This document shows, one piece after another, positions 1 to 8,642 of a stretch of DNA of 64,000 nt. Below the pieces are notes generated by a model. That model worked only from the letters and a program-made list of their open reading frames with translations. It searched no databases and was not told the origin of the DNA. Origin of the DNA: Methylobacterium sp. Leaf125. Its GTDB lineage: Bacteria > Pseudomonadota > Alphaproteobacteria > Rhizobiales > Beijerinckiaceae. The translations under genes were made by a program, and so were the position numbers. The stretch is taken from the NCBI RefSeq assembly GCF_001423085.1, contig NZ_LMNU01000001.1, positions 353,648 to 417,647 on the forward strand, given 5' to 3'. How positions within the stretch are numbered: position 1 is the first letter of the stretch; each line of letters opens with the position of its first letter.

Positions 1-420
1 ACCCTGACCCGCCGGGACATCCTCAGCGAACTGCCCTTCGGCAACACCATCGTGCTGGTTCCGCTGACGGGCGGGCGCCTCCGCACCCTCCTCGAAGGGG
101 CGCTGGCGGATTGGGGCCGGCCGGCGGGGCGCTTCCCGCACGTGTCCGGCCTCGTCGTCAGCGTCGATCCCGCCGCGCCGGTGGGCAAGCGGATCGTGTC
201 GCTGACCGCGGCGGGCAGCCCCGTCGACCCGGACGCGACCTACACGGTCGCGTCGAACAACTTCCTGTACGACGGCGGCAACGGCTACGGTGACCTCGCC
301 CGGGGCCGGACCCTGATCGGCCGGACGGACGGACAGCTCGTGGCCAATGCCGTGATGGCCTATATCCGCGCCAACGCCCCGCTCCCCGCCCCCGCGGAGG
401 GCCGTATCCTGGTTCGCTGA
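1..420 (+). CDS. 5'-nucleotidase-type metallophosphoesterase, C-terminal part (gene cut by window edge)
   Basis: The frame is open from the first base. The translated start, with the motif LPFGN about ten residues in, fits the C-terminal substrate-binding domain of the UshA/5'-nucleotidase family (5_nucleotid_C), as does a later segment reading DPDATYTVASNNFL. That domain holds the nucleoside of the substrate. The catalytic metallophosphoesterase domain and any signal peptide would lie before the window. The family usually acts in the periplasm on extracellular nucleotides. The stop codon overlaps the ATG of the next gene by one base, which suggests co-transcription with ung. Exact substrate is not readable from this fragment. 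Confidence 0.75.
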   Translation, partial: TLTRRDILSELPFGNTIVLVPLTGGRLRTLLEGALADWGRPAGRFPHVSGLVVSVDPAAPVGKRIVSLTAAGSPVDPDATYTVASNNFLYDGGNGYGDLARGRTLIGRTDGQLVANAVMAYIRANAPLPAPAEGRILVR

Positions 421-1124
421 TGTCCGAGACGCCCGTCGCCGACGCCCTCGCCCGCTTCCGGAGTTCGGGCTCGCCCTGGCTCGCCCTGCCGTTCTTTCAC
501 GATGGCGCCGCCGACGCGGTGGCCGCCCGGGTCGATGCCCGCATCGCCGCCGGTGCCACCGTGCTGCCGGCGCCCGAGAACATCTTCAACGCCCTCGCGC
601 TCACGCCCCTCGACCGGGTGAAGGTCGTCATCCTGGGGCAGGACCCCTATCCGACGCCGGGCGACGCCAACGGCCTGGCCTTCTCCTATGTCGGCCCGCG
701 GCGGCTGCCGGCCTCGCTCAAGGTGATCCTGGCCGAGCTCGCCGAACCGGGCGCCCCGCCGGCCAAGCCCCGGACGGGCGACCTCACCCCCTGGGCCCGG
801 CAGGGCGTGCTCCTCCTCAACGCCGCCCTCACGGTGGAGGCCGGCAAGGCCGGTGCGCACCTGCGCTACGGCTGGTCGGCCCTGACCGACCAGGCGGTCT
901 CGGCGGTCTCGGCCCGCCCGGAGCCGGCAGTGTTCCTGCTCTGGGGCGCCCAGGCGCGGGCGCGCGCCGCCCTGGTGGAGGCCGGCCGCCACGGCATCGT
1001 CGCATGCGGCCATCCCTCGCCGCTCAACCGTGCGCGGGATTTTCCCGGCTCGCGCCCGTTCGACGCCGCCAATGCCTGGCTGTCGGCCCACGGCGTCGCC
1101 CCGATCGACTGGCAGCTCGGCTGA
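420..1124 (+). CDS. ung: uracil-DNA glycosylase, family 1
   Basis: Removes uracil from DNA as the first step of base-excision repair. The 234-residue product has the usual length. It carries the family 1 water-activating motif GQDPYP at residues 73-78, with Asp75 as the catalytic base, the uracil-pocket segment GLAFS just after it, and the C-terminal HPSPLN motif with His198 that inserts into the DNA minor groove. The ATG overlaps the stop of the preceding nucleotidase gene by one base, so the two are probably translationally coupled. Nothing is missing or unusual. A role close to a replication origin is not implied by the sequence. Confidence 0.95.
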   Translation: MSETPVADALARFRSSGSPWLALPFFHDGAADAVAARVDARIAAGATVLPAPENIFNALALTPLDRVKVVILGQDPYPTPGDANGLAFSYVGPRRLPASLKVILAELAEPGAPPAKPRTGDLTPWARQGVLLLNAALTVEAGKAGAHLRYGWSALTDQAVSAVSARPEPAVFLLWGAQARARAALVEAGRHGIVACGHPSPLNRARDFPGSRPFDAANAWLSAHGVAPIDWQLG

Positions 1125-1206
1125 GGGCCGGGGGGGTGTCGTGCCTTCAGAGCGGACCCTGCTTGGCGAATTCCGAGAACACGGCCCGCAGGACCTTCAG
1201 CCGGCC

Positions 1207-1497
1207 CTAGTAGGATTGCTTCAGACAGTCCACGTCGGCGCCGCAGGCGCGGCGCTCGGTGAGCCAGGCTTCCTGGTCCTCGCGCAGCTTGGCATTGCCG
1301 CCCATGGGCAGCATCGCCCGCAGGATCTCGAAGCGGGTCGCCATCTCCACGTCGCGGTCGTTGAGGGGCAGGTGGGCGCAGATCGCCTTCTCGTCGGCGG
1401 ACTCCGCCTTCTCGCAGGAGAAGCTCGCGGCCTCGGCCGAGCCGGCCGCGAGGACGAGGAGCAGGCCGCCGAGCAGCGGGCGGAGAATCGTCACCAT
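1207..1497 (-). CDS. secreted LprI-like (DUF1311-type) small protein
   Basis: A 96-residue protein with a signal peptide ending about residue 23 (AEA). The mature part starts with SFSCEKAES and has four cysteines, with a pattern seen in lysozyme-inhibitor LprI/DUF1311 proteins: an early Cys pair with a D-K/E-ICAH stretch, a central helix, and a final CGADVDCL. In that family the cysteines form disulphides and some members bind lysozyme in the periplasm. The function here is inferred from that pattern only. It reads in the same direction as maf, 29 bases downstream of it, and may share its transcript. Confidence 0.65.
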   Translation of the reverse strand: MVTILRPLLGGLLLVLAAGSAEAASFSCEKAESADEKAICAHLPLNDRDVEMATRFEILRAMLPMGGNAKLREDQEAWLTERRACGADVDCLKQSY

Positions 1498-1526
1498 GGA
1501 GCAGGCCTCGCGCGGTCGGAGAAACG

Positions 1527-2165
1527 TCAGAAGCTGAGCCAGCCCCGCGCCCGCAGCCGTGCCAGGAGCGGCAGCAGCGGCAAACCGAGGATGGTGGAGT
1601 GGTCGCCCGCGACCGTCGCGAACAGGTGGATGCCGAGGCCTTCCAGCTGGTAGCCGCCGACGCTGGAGCAGACCCGGTCGGGCCCGGCGAGATCGACATA
1701 GGCCGCGATCGCCGCGGCATCGAGGGGCCGCATGGTCAGGTGCGCGGTCTCGACGAAGCTCTCGACCACGGCGCCGTCGACGGCGAGCGCCACCGCCGCG
1801 TGCAGCGCGTGGGTCCGGCCCGCGAGATCGCCGATCTGCGCGCGGGCGGCGGCGAGGTCCGCCGGCTTGTGGAACAGGATGCCGTCGCAGGCCAGGACCT
1901 GGTCGGCGCCGACGACCACGCGCCCGGGCCGGCGGGCCGCCACGGCTCCCGCCTTGGCCTCGGCGAGCCGCCGGGCCAGGGCCTCCGGCGGCAGACCGGC
2001 GCAGGCCGCCTCCACGGCGCGCTCGTCGACTCCGGGACTCTCGGTGTCGACCCCGAGGCCCGCGCTCTCGAGGAGCGCACGCCGCGTCGCGCTGGTGGAG
2101 GCGAGGAGGAGGGGCAGGCCCCCGCGCCAGGGCGAGGCGACCGTCGGCTGGCTCGGCGCGCTCAC
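1527..2165 (-). CDS. maf: Maf-like nucleoside triphosphate pyrophosphatase
   Basis: Maf/YhdE/YceF proteins hydrolyse non-canonical or methylated NTPs to the monophosphate and so clean the nucleotide pool. The 212-residue product has the N-terminal phosphate-binding motif [11 protein letters not shown] near residues 20-30, the Asp/Glu-rich segment PGVDERA, and the KA..VA....VVVGADQVL segment holding the catalytic Asp. The start overlaps the stop of the upstream PPSR gene by four bases (ATGA), so the two are an operon. The maf-PPSR pair next to hemE is a conserved alphaproteobacterial arrangement. Whether it prefers dTTP/UTP or m7GTP cannot be told from what is seen. Confidence 0.9.
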   Translation of the reverse strand: MSAPSQPTVASPWRGGLPLLLASTSATRRALLESAGLGVDTESPGVDERAVEAACAGLPPEALARRLAEAKAGAVAARRPGRVVVGADQVLACDGILFHKPADLAAARAQIGDLAGRTHALHAAVALAVDGAVVESFVETAHLTMRPLDAAAIAAYVDLAGPDRVCSSVGGYQLEGLGIHLFATVAGDHSTILGLPLLPLLARLRARGWLSF

Positions 2166-2992
2166 GAGGCGATGAACTTCAGGCGGTGCTCGCGGTGCAG
2201 GTCGAGGATGGCGGCCGCCGTCTCCTCGATCGAGCGCCGGGTCACGTCGATGGTCGGCCAGCGGTGCTTGGCGCAGAGCCGCCGGCAGGCGGCGATCTCG
2301 TCGGCCACGGCGCCGCGGTCGACGTAGAGGGAGGAATCGTCGGCCTTCAGGCTGAGGAGCCGGTTCTGGCGGATCTGGACGATGCGCTCCGGGCTGGCGA
2401 GGAGCCCGACCAGGAGCGGCTTTCGCGCCGTCTCCAGGCTCTCGGGCAAGGGCATGCCCGGCACCAGGGGGAAGTTCGCGGTCTTCAGCCCGCGATTGGC
2501 GAGGTAGATCGCGGTGGGGGTCTTCGAGGTGCGGCTGACGCCCACGAGGATCACGTCGGCCTCGTTCACGTCGAGCGGCAGGTTGCCGTCGTCGTGGGCC
2601 AGGGTGAAGTTCATCGCGTCGATGCGCTTGAAGTACTCGGCGTTGAGCATGTGCTGCGCGCCGGGCCGGGCCGTCGAATCCGCCCCGAGATAGGATTGCA
2701 GCAGGGCGTGCACCGGCTGCAGCACCGAGAGGCAGGGCGAGCCGGTCTCGCGGCAGGCCGCCTCCAGCCGCTCGGTGAGGTCGTGGCCCACCAGGGTGTA
2801 GAGCACGAGCCCCGGCGCGGCCTCGATCTCGGAGATCACCCGCTCGAGCTGCGGGGCGGAGCGCACCAGCGGATAGACGTGCTCGATCGCCGAGACCCCC
2901 TCGTACTGGGCGGCGGCCGCGCGGCCCACGTTGATCAGCGTCTCGCCGGTGGAATCCGACACGAGGTGCAGGTGGAAATAGCTACGGCTCAT
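2162..2992 (-). CDS. pyruvate, phosphate dikinase / PEP synthase regulatory protein (DUF299)
   Basis: Bifunctional serine/threonine kinase and Pi-dependent phosphorylase that switches PPDK or PEP synthetase on and off. The chosen ATG starts the conserved N-terminus [15 protein letters not shown] and has GGAGGAG about 10 bases upstream; an in-frame extension 22 codons longer lacks family similarity. The nucleotide-binding loop [10 protein letters not shown] lies near residue 150. The length of 276 residues is normal. It overlaps maf by four bases. In Caulobacter and Rickettsia, I recall, a homologue lies across the replication origin from hemE, as here. PEP supply is central in serine-cycle methylotrophs, which gives this regulator a plausible target. 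Confidence 0.88.
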   Translation of the reverse strand: MSRSYFHLHLVSDSTGETLINVGRAAAAQYEGVSAIEHVYPLVRSAPQLERVISEIEAAPGLVLYTLVGHDLTERLEAACRETGSPCLSVLQPVHALLQSYLGADSTARPGAQHMLNAEYFKRIDAMNFTLAHDDGNLPLDVNEADVILVGVSRTSKTPTAIYLANRGLKTANFPLVPGMPLPESLETARKPLLVGLLASPERIVQIRQNRLLSLKADDSSLYVDRGAVADEIAACRRLCAKHRWPTIDVTRRSIEETAAAILDLHREHRLKFIAS

Positions 2993-3050
2993 CGAGGGGC
3001 AGTCTCCTCCGGCCCGGCGGAGAGGATCCCTGAGGGCGCGCCGCAGGGTC

Positions 3051-3093
3051 TTGTCCACCGGGCTCGGTCAGGGGAGTCGATAAGGGTGGATAA
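3051..3093. promoter_or_regulatory. cluster of DnaA-box-like sequences
   Basis: Compared with the consensus TTATCCACA, there are three near matches within 43 bases. TTGTCCACC at 3051-3059 (+) matches 7 of 9. On the minus strand, 3075-3083 reads TTATCGACT (7 of 9) and 3085-3093 reads TTATCCACC (8 of 9). The last two are ten bases apart, about one helical turn, in the same orientation. A single near match would be weak; the spacing and position in the hemE gap are what support DnaA binding. Confidence 0.5.
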
Positions 3094-3281
3094 GCCGGCT
3101 TGCCCGGGCGGTCCAGCGGGAGGCCCGGCCGGCTTGTCGACTCCGGCGTCAACACGCGATCACACCGGCGCGATTCCCGCACGGTTTTGGGAGAATCCGG
3201 GACCGAGGCCCGATCGGGATCCGCCGGGCAGGGGCAAGGCACTGTCGGCCATCACCTATCCGAGACATTGGACCCAATCCG

Positions 3282-3296
3282 TTAAAGCCTGATTAA
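3282..3296. promoter_or_regulatory. CtrA-type binding site TTAA-N7-TTAA
   Basis: The 15 bases TTAA-AGCCTGA-TTAA fit the full CtrA consensus of alphaproteobacteria exactly. In Caulobacter, CtrA bound at such sites in the origin blocks initiation. The site lies about 190 bases to the right of the DnaA-like boxes and 247 bases before hemE, in otherwise GC-rich DNA where two TTAA tetramers seven bases apart are unlikely by chance. It could instead regulate hemE. Confidence 0.55.
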
Positions 3297-3542
3297 CGCC
3301 GCGGCCGCGGGGACGCCCTGTGGACGGTTTTTCGCTCCCGCCATCCGCCCCTCTAAAAGAAAAAACAGAGTCCTAGAATCTCTCTTTCCTTTTAGAAGAC
3401 CGGTGTGGGGATGACGGCGTGAGCCCCCCTCCGGCACCCGCAGGCGAACAGAGGTTTTCGAGAGCACGGGTTTTCGAGAGGGGGACATCCGACGCTTCGG
3501 TGCTACATACCGGCCATCGGGGAGCGGGACGTCGGAGATCGG

Positions 3543-4718
3543 ATGAGCCAGGCAGTTGCAGGGGACCGTCTTTCAGGGGATCGGACGGTCCTGCGGGTTC
3601 TCGCGGGCGAGGCGCAGTCCCGCCCGCCCGCCTGGATGATGCGCCAGGCCGGGCGCTACCTGCCGGAATACCGGGAGGTCCGGGCCCGGGCCGGCTCCTT
3701 CCTCGACCTCTGCTACAATCCCGACTTCGCCACCGAGGTGACGCTGCAGCCGATCCGGCGCTTCGGCTTCGAGGCCTCGATCCTGTTCTCCGACATCCTG
3801 GTGATCCCGGACGCCCTCGGCCAGAACGTCCGCTTCGTCGAGGGCGAGGGCCCCCGCCTCGACGCCATGGCCGGCCGGGCCGAGTTCGAGCGCCTGCGCG
3901 AGGCCGGCGACCCGGCGATCTTCACCCATCTCGAGCCCGTCTTCGAGACGGTCCGGCGCCTGCGCGCGCAGCTGCCCCACGAGACCACGCTGCTGGGCTT
4001 CTGCGGCGCCCCCTGGACGGTGGCGAGCTACATGATCGGCGGCCGCGGCACGCCGGACCTCGCGCCGGCCCGGGCGCTCGCCCGGCACGACACCGCCCTG
4101 GTGGAGGCGCTGATCGACCGCCTCGTCACCGTGCAGACCGAGTACCTGGTGCGCCAGCTCGAGGCCGGGGCGGATGCCGTGCAGATCTTCGAATCCCACG
4201 CCGGTGCGCTCCCCGACGCGCGCGGCGCCGGCGAAAACCCTGGCGAGACCGTCGGCGAGGAGACCGTCAACGAGGTCGCCGAGAGCGCGCTGCCCGAGAG
4301 CGCCTCGGCCGGGTCGAACGACCGCGACGCCCTGACCCGCTGGTCGCTCCAGCCCATCGCCCGGATGATCGCCGGCGTCCGTGCCCGGGTACCGGGCGCG
4401 AAGATCATCGTGTTCGCCCGCGGCTCCGGCCTCGACGGCCATGCCCGGGTGGTGCCCGAGACCGCCGCCGACGCGGTCGGCGTCGACTGGTCGGTGGACC
4501 TGAAGGCCCTGCGCGACCGGGTGCCCGCCACGACCGTGACGCAGGGCAATATCCATCCGGAGACCCTGATCGAGGGGGGCACGGCCCTCGACGCGGCGGT
4601 GGACGGGGTGCTGGCCGCCACCGAGGGCCTGCCGCATATCTTCAACCTCGGCCACGGCATCACCCCGCAGACGCCGATCGCCCATGTCGAGCGCATGCTC
4701 GCCCGACTGCGGGGCTGA
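3543..4718 (+). CDS. hemE: uroporphyrinogen III decarboxylase with an unusual internal insertion
   Basis: Decarboxylates the four acetate side chains of uroporphyrinogen III to give coproporphyrinogen III in heme synthesis. Signature [15 protein letters not shown] lies at residues 29-43, the FSDIL catalytic Asp region at 82-86, and GFCGAPWTV at 152-160. GGAG lies about 8 bases before the ATG. At 391 residues it is about 40 longer than most homologues. The excess is an acidic, Ala/Glu/Pro-rich segment at about residues 225-260, just after the conserved [11 protein letters not shown], with no resemblance to the family. It probably forms a surface loop. hemJ follows 7 bases downstream, so the two make one heme operon leading away from the candidate origin. 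Confidence 0.95.
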   Translation: MSQAVAGDRLSGDRTVLRVLAGEAQSRPPAWMMRQAGRYLPEYREVRARAGSFLDLCYNPDFATEVTLQPIRRFGFEASILFSDILVIPDALGQNVRFVEGEGPRLDAMAGRAEFERLREAGDPAIFTHLEPVFETVRRLRAQLPHETTLLGFCGAPWTVASYMIGGRGTPDLAPARALARHDTALVEALIDRLVTVQTEYLVRQLEAGADAVQIFESHAGALPDARGAGENPGETVGEETVNEVAESALPESASAGSNDRDALTRWSLQPIARMIAGVRARVPGAKIIVFARGSGLDGHARVVPETAADAVGVDWSVDLKALRDRVPATTVTQGNIHPETLIEGGTALDAAVDGVLAATEGLPHIFNLGHGITPQTPIAHVERMLARLRG

Positions 4719-4725
4719 GGCGGCG

Positions 4726-5172
4726 ATGGACAGCCTCTATCCCTGGCTCAAGGCCGGGCACCTCGTCGCGCTCATCTCCTGGATGGCGGCGATGCTCTAC
4801 CTGCCGCGCCTGTTCGTCTATCACGCCTCCCTGGTGCCGGGGCCGCACGCGGCGGCCCAGTCCGAGACCTTCAAGGTCATGGAGCGGCGCCTGCTGAAGG
4901 CAATCATGACCCCGGCCATGATCGCCACCTGGATCTTCGGACTGATCCTGGCCTGGATGAGCGGCTACTACGCCGCCGGCTGGCTCCAGGCGAAGTTCGT
5001 CCTGGTCCTCGCCATGAGCGGTATCCACGGCTGGCTCGCCCGGATGGTCAAGGACTTCGCCGCCGACCGGAACACCCGCGGGCACAAGTTCTACCGCGTC
5101 CTCAACGAGGTGCCGACGCTCCTCATGATCCTGATCGTGATCCTGGCGGCGGTGAAGCCGAGTTTCGGGTGA
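4726..5172 (+). CDS. hemJ: protoporphyrinogen IX oxidase, HemJ type
   Basis: Small membrane protein of 148 residues that oxidises protoporphyrinogen IX to protoporphyrin IX in bacteria without HemG or HemY. The start chosen gives MDSLYPWLKAGHLVALISW, matching the family N-terminus with the conserved His12 needed for activity and heme binding; the next segment YLPRLFVYH is also typical. Four hydrophobic segments are visible. It follows hemE by 7 bases and is likely co-translated. A longer frame starting within hemE has no family support. Confidence 0.9.
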   Translation: MDSLYPWLKAGHLVALISWMAAMLYLPRLFVYHASLVPGPHAAAQSETFKVMERRLLKAIMTPAMIATWIFGLILAWMSGYYAAGWLQAKFVLVLAMSGIHGWLARMVKDFAADRNTRGHKFYRVLNEVPTLLMILIVILAAVKPSFG

Positions 5173-5288
5173 GGGCGTTTGCCCGGTGTCCCGGGATCAC
5201 AGGATGCCGGGATGCGGTGAACCCGGGAGCCGGGGCCGGCCGCGGGGGCTGACCGGTACGGCCCAAGGCGCGACGGAAAGCGGGATCG

Positions 5289-6305
5289 ATGGCTGACCAC
5301 ATGCACGATCATCACGACCACGATCACGCCGAGCACGGGCATGCCCACGCTCCCAACCCTGCCTCTGCCGGGCACGGCCATTCGCATGGCGGTGGTCATT
5401 CCCACGGGGGCGGCCATTCTCACGCGCCGGCGACCTTCGGGCGCGCCTTCGCCATCGGCATCGGCCTGAACATCGCCTTCGTGGTCATCGAGACGATCTA
5501 CGGCTTCGCCAGCGAGTCGATGGCCCTGGTGGCGGATGCCGGCCACAACCTCTCGGACGTCCTCGGGCTCCTCGTCGCCTGGATCGCCTCGGTGCTGGTC
5601 AAGCGTGCGCCCACCGCCCGCTTCACCTACGGCCTGCGCGGCTCCTCGATCCTCGCGGCCCTGTTCAACGCGGTGTTCCTGCTGGTGGCCACCGGCGCCA
5701 TCGCCTGGGAGGCGGTCGCCCGCCTGATCGCTCCCGAGCCCCAGCCGGTGGCGGGCATGACCGTGATGATGGTGGCGGGCCTCGGCATCCTCATCAACGG
5801 CGTCACCGCCTGGCTCTTCGCCTCGGGCAGCCACGACATCAACATCCGCGGCGCCTACCTGCACATGCTGGCCGATGCCGCCGTCTCGGCCGGCGTGGTG
5901 GTGACCGGCCTCATCATCGTGCTGACGGGGGCGGCCTGGATCGACCCCCTGGTCAGCCTCGTCATCGCCGGGCTCATCATCTGGGCGACCTGGGGCCTCC
6001 TGCGCGACAGCGTGGTGATGGCCCTCTCGGCCGTGCCCCCCGGCATCGACCCGACGGCGGTGGGCGCCTACCTGCGCGGCCGCTCCGGCGTGGCGGATCT
6101 GCACGACCTCCACATCTGGCCGATGAGCACCACCGACATCGCCTTGACGGCGCATCTCGTCATGGCGGAGGGGCATCCGGGCAACGGCTTCCTCATCGCC
6201 ACGGCCGCCGAGCTGAAGGCCCGCTTCGGCATCGGCCACGCCACCCTGCAGATCGAGGAGGCGGGCGGCCCCGCCTGTGCGCTTGCCGGAGACTGCACCG
6301 TATGA
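5289..6305 (+). CDS. cation diffusion facilitator (zinc/cobalt-type) exporter
   Basis: Inner-membrane proton antiporter that exports divalent metals. The 338-residue protein begins with a very His-rich cytosolic tail (16 His within the first 46 residues, in HxH and HSHGGG runs) that probably binds metal. Six membrane segments follow. The transport site residues are visible as HNLSD (His86/Asp90) in TM2 and HMLAD (His192/Asp196) in TM5; an H-D/H-D set is typical of Zn-transporting members such as ZitB and CzcD. The C-terminal cytosolic domain contains HDLHIWPMS. The last four bases overlap the ATG of aroE, tying it to the aroE-coaE group even though the functions are unrelated. Metal choice (Zn versus Co/Cd) is an inference. 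Confidence 0.88.
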   Translation: MADHMHDHHDHDHAEHGHAHAPNPASAGHGHSHGGGHSHGGGHSHAPATFGRAFAIGIGLNIAFVVIETIYGFASESMALVADAGHNLSDVLGLLVAWIASVLVKRAPTARFTYGLRGSSILAALFNAVFLLVATGAIAWEAVARLIAPEPQPVAGMTVMMVAGLGILINGVTAWLFASGSHDINIRGAYLHMLADAAVSAGVVVTGLIIVLTGAAWIDPLVSLVIAGLIIWATWGLLRDSVVMALSAVPPGIDPTAVGAYLRGRSGVADLHDLHIWPMSTTDIALTAHLVMAEGHPGNGFLIATAAELKARFGIGHATLQIEEAGGPACALAGDCTV

Positions 6306-7141
6306 TCCGGGCCTTCGTCGTCGGACATCCCATCGCGCATTCGCGCTCGCCCTTGATTCACGGCCATTGGCTCGCCGAGCACGGCATCGACGGCCGCTAC
6401 GAGCGCATCGACGTGGCGCCGGAGGCCTTTCCGGCCTTCCTCGCCGGGCTGCGCGCGAACGGCTTCGCCGGCGGCAACGTCACCATTCCGCACAAGGAGG
6501 CGGCGTTCGGGCTGGTCGAATCCCTGACGCCGCGCGCGGAGCGGATCGGGGCGGTCAACACGCTGTTCTTCGACGGGTCCGCGCGCCTCTGCGGCGACAA
6601 CACCGATGCCCCGGGCTTCATCGCCCATCTCGACCAGAGCCTCGGCCTCGGCTGGACCGGGCGCGGCGCCGGCACCGCTCTGGTGCTCGGGGCCGGCGGG
6701 GCCGCCCGGGCCATCGTCGTCGGCCTGCTGGAGCGGGGCCTGTCCCGGATCCGGGTCGCGAACCGGACGCTGGCCCGAGCCGAGGCCCTGGTGGCGCTCG
6801 ATCCCGCCCGGGTCGAGGCCGTGGCCTGGCCCGACCTGCCGGACGTCCTGGCGCGGACGGGGCTCCTCGTGAACACCACCTCCCTCGGCATGGTCGGCCA
6901 CCCACCCCTCGCCCTCGACCTCCTGCCCCTGCCCGAGGACGCGGCGGTGGCCGACATCGTCTACGCGCCCCTGGAGACGCCCCTCCTCGCGGCGGCGCGG
7001 GCGCGAGGGCTGCCCGCCGTCGACGGCCTCGGCATGCTGCTGCACCAGGCGGTGCCGGGCTTCGCCCGCTGGTTCCGCACGACGCCGCGCGTGACGCCGG
7101 CCCTGCGCGCCCGGATCGTCGCGGACCTGGCGCCCGCATGA
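6302..7141 (+). CDS. aroE: shikimate 5-dehydrogenase
   Basis: Reduces 3-dehydroshikimate to shikimate with NADPH in aromatic amino acid synthesis. In the 279-residue product the shikimate-binding HSRSPLIH is at residues 13-20, the catalytic Lys65 lies in NVTIPHKEA, Asp102 in GDNTDAPGF, and the NADP loop GAGGAARA near 130. It overlaps the CDF gene before it and coaE after it by four bases each (ATGA), so translation of the three is coupled. The aroE-coaE-dnaQ order near hemE and maf is conserved in many Rhizobiales, although there it often lies on the maf side. Confidence 0.95.
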   Translation: MIRAFVVGHPIAHSRSPLIHGHWLAEHGIDGRYERIDVAPEAFPAFLAGLRANGFAGGNVTIPHKEAAFGLVESLTPRAERIGAVNTLFFDGSARLCGDNTDAPGFIAHLDQSLGLGWTGRGAGTALVLGAGGAARAIVVGLLERGLSRIRVANRTLARAEALVALDPARVEAVAWPDLPDVLARTGLLVNTTSLGMVGHPPLALDLLPLPEDAAVADIVYAPLETPLLAAARARGLPAVDGLGMLLHQAVPGFARWFRTTPRVTPALRARIVADLAPA

Positions 7142-7752
7142 CCCGGCCGGTCATCCTCGGGCTCACCGGCTCGATCGGCATGGGCAAGTCCGCCACCGCG
7201 GCGATGTTCGCGCGCCACGGGGTGCCGGTCCACGACGCGGACGCGGCCGTGCATGCCCTCTACGGCGCCGGGGGTGCGGCGGCGGCCGCCATCGGCGCGG
7301 CCTTCCCCGGAACCCTGGACCCCGACGGCGCCGTCGACCGGACGCGCCTGCGGGAGACGGTGATCGGCGGGCCCGAGCGCCTCGCCGCCCTCGAGGCCCT
7401 GGTCCATCCCCTGGCCCAGGCGGCGGCCCGGGACTTCCTCGCCCGCCAGGCCGGGGCGCCCCTCGTGCTCCTCGACATCCCGCTCCTGTTCGAGACCGGC
7501 GCCGAGGCCCGCTGCGATCGGGTCCTGGTGGTCACCGCCCCGCCCGAGGTGCAGCGCGCCCGGGTCCTCGCCCGGCCCGGCATGGATGCGGCGACCTTCG
7601 AGGCGATCCGTGCCAAGCAACTGCCCGATGCCGAGAAGCGGGCCCGCGCCGATTTCGTCCTCGATACCAGCCTGGGTTTCGCCCATGCCGAGGCCGAGGT
7701 GGCGGCGATCATCCGGCAACTGACCGCGGGACCGATGCCGGCTGCGCCTTGA
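7138..7752 (+). CDS. coaE: dephospho-CoA kinase
   Basis: Phosphorylates the 3'-hydroxyl of dephospho-CoA, the last step of coenzyme A synthesis. The 204-residue protein starts with the P-loop [11 protein letters not shown] at residues 8-18, followed by [10 protein letters not shown] with the catalytic Asp, and the LLDIPLLFE substrate segment in the middle. The start ATG overlaps the aroE stop (ATGA). A longer frame exists upstream inside aroE but is only its shadow. panC, another CoA pathway gene, is about 3 kb away on the other strand. Confidence 0.95.
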   Translation: MTRPVILGLTGSIGMGKSATAAMFARHGVPVHDADAAVHALYGAGGAAAAAIGAAFPGTLDPDGAVDRTRLRETVIGGPERLAALEALVHPLAQAAARDFLARQAGAPLVLLDIPLLFETGAEARCDRVLVVTAPPEVQRARVLARPGMDAATFEAIRAKQLPDAEKRARADFVLDTSLGFAHAEAEVAAIIRQLTAGPMPAAP

Positions 7753-7810
7753 CGCGGTCTTAGGAGGGCGCATGGTCCGGTGGCCGAACGCCACCCTCCA
7801 GGATCCTTCG

Positions 7811-8536
7811 ATGCTGCGCGAGATCGTCCTCGACACCGAGACCACCGGCACGGATGCCAAGAACGGCGACCGCCTGATCGAGATTGGCTGCGTCGAACTG
7901 ATCAACCACGTCCAGACCGGCCGGTCCTATCACCAGTTCATCAACCCGACCCGGCCGGTCTCTCAGGGCGCCTTCGCGGTGCACGGGATCTCCGACGCCT
8001 TCCTGGCCGACAAGCCGCTCTTCGCCGACATCGTCGACGCCTTCCGCGACTTCTGCGGCGACTCACCCCTGGTGATCCACAACGCGCCCTTCGACGTCGG
8101 CTTCCTCAACATGGAATACGCCCGCCTCGGCGCGGCGGCGCCCCCGCCGATCGACCTCGCCGACGTCGTCGACACCCTGCAGCTCGCCCGCCGCAAGCAC
8201 ACGGGGGCGGCCAACAACCTCGACGCCCTGTGCTCGCGCTACGGCATCGACACCACGCGGCGGACCAAGCACGGCGCGCTCCTCGACGCGCAGATCCTGG
8301 CGGAGCTCTATGTCGAGCTCCTCGGCGGCAAGCAGACCAGCCTCGGGCTCGCGATGACGGAGGTCGAGGCGGTGGTGATCCTCGGCGATGGCGGCGAGGT
8401 CGTCCCCGTGGGGCCGCGCCAGCTGCGCCACCGGCTCAGCGAGGCCGAGCGCACCCGGCACGCGGCCTTCATCGCGACCCTCGGAGGCGGTGGTGCGGTC
8501 TGGCGCGATTATCTCGGCGAGGAGGAGACTGCCTGA
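7811..8536 (+). CDS. dnaQ: DNA polymerase III epsilon subunit (3'-5' proofreading exonuclease)
   Basis: Proofreading subunit of the replicative polymerase. The three exonuclease motifs are present: VLDTETTG with Asp8 and Glu10 (Exo I), HNAPFDVGFLN (Exo II) and HGALLDAQILAELY (Exo III, DEDDh type). The start used here gives MLREIVLDTETTG, which matches the family N-terminus, with AGGA about 8 bases upstream. An ATG 39 bases earlier (7772) has an even better AGGAGG a few bases before it and would add 13 residues; it cannot be excluded. About 240 residues is usual. It lies 58 bases after coaE in the same direction, probably in the same transcript. Confidence 0.93.
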   Translation: MLREIVLDTETTGTDAKNGDRLIEIGCVELINHVQTGRSYHQFINPTRPVSQGAFAVHGISDAFLADKPLFADIVDAFRDFCGDSPLVIHNAPFDVGFLNMEYARLGAAAPPPIDLADVVDTLQLARRKHTGAANNLDALCSRYGIDTTRRTKHGALLDAQILAELYVELLGGKQTSLGLAMTEVEAVVILGDGGEVVPVGPRQLRHRLSEAERTRHAAFIATLGGGGAVWRDYLGEEETA

Positions 8537-8592
8537 CAACGACTCGAACCGACCCGGATCGGCGCCGGCCGGTCATTCCGTCAGCGCCATGA

Positions 8593-8629
8593 TGCTGCGA
8601 CGCACGAGGCTTCTTATTGCATCGCAGCA
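8593..8629. promoter_or_regulatory. inverted repeat TGCTGCGA..TCGCAGCA, possible PhaR-type operator
   Basis: TGCTGCGACGCAC at 8593-8605 and the reverse complement of 8617-8629 (TGCTGCGATGCAA) agree at 11 of 13 positions. TGC-rich repeats of this sort are recognised by the PHB regulator PhaR/AniA in alphaproteobacteria. The gene pair downstream encodes a DNA-binding protein and a PHB-depolymerase-type esterase, which fits, but binding is an inference. Confidence 0.35.
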
Positions 8630-8642
8630 AAAGCCTCCCATA

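Larger units (their letters stand above)
2993..3542. other. candidate chromosomal replication origin (oriC) between PPSR gene and hemE
   Basis: This 550-base gap has no convincing gene. It contains DnaA-box-like sequences at 3051-3093, an exact CtrA-type TTAA-N7-TTAA site at 3282-3296, and five GANTC sites (3074, 3139, 3193, 3368, 3376) of the kind methylated by CcrM. There is an AT-rich stretch at 3350-3400 flanked by the inverted repeat TCTAAAAG/CTTTTAGA, and a direct repeat GGTTTTCGAGAG at 3453 and 3469. Genes run away from it on both sides (maf-PPSR leftward; hemE to the esterase rightward). The Caulobacter origin lies beside hemE and is bound by both DnaA and CtrA. The call rests on synteny plus motifs; it also serves as the promoter region of both flanking genes. 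Confidence 0.65.

Noticed and set aside
8541..8560. tRNA-like T-arm sequence (CTCGAACC) after dnaQ
   Set aside because: No acceptor stem, anticodon arm or CCA end could be folded around it.
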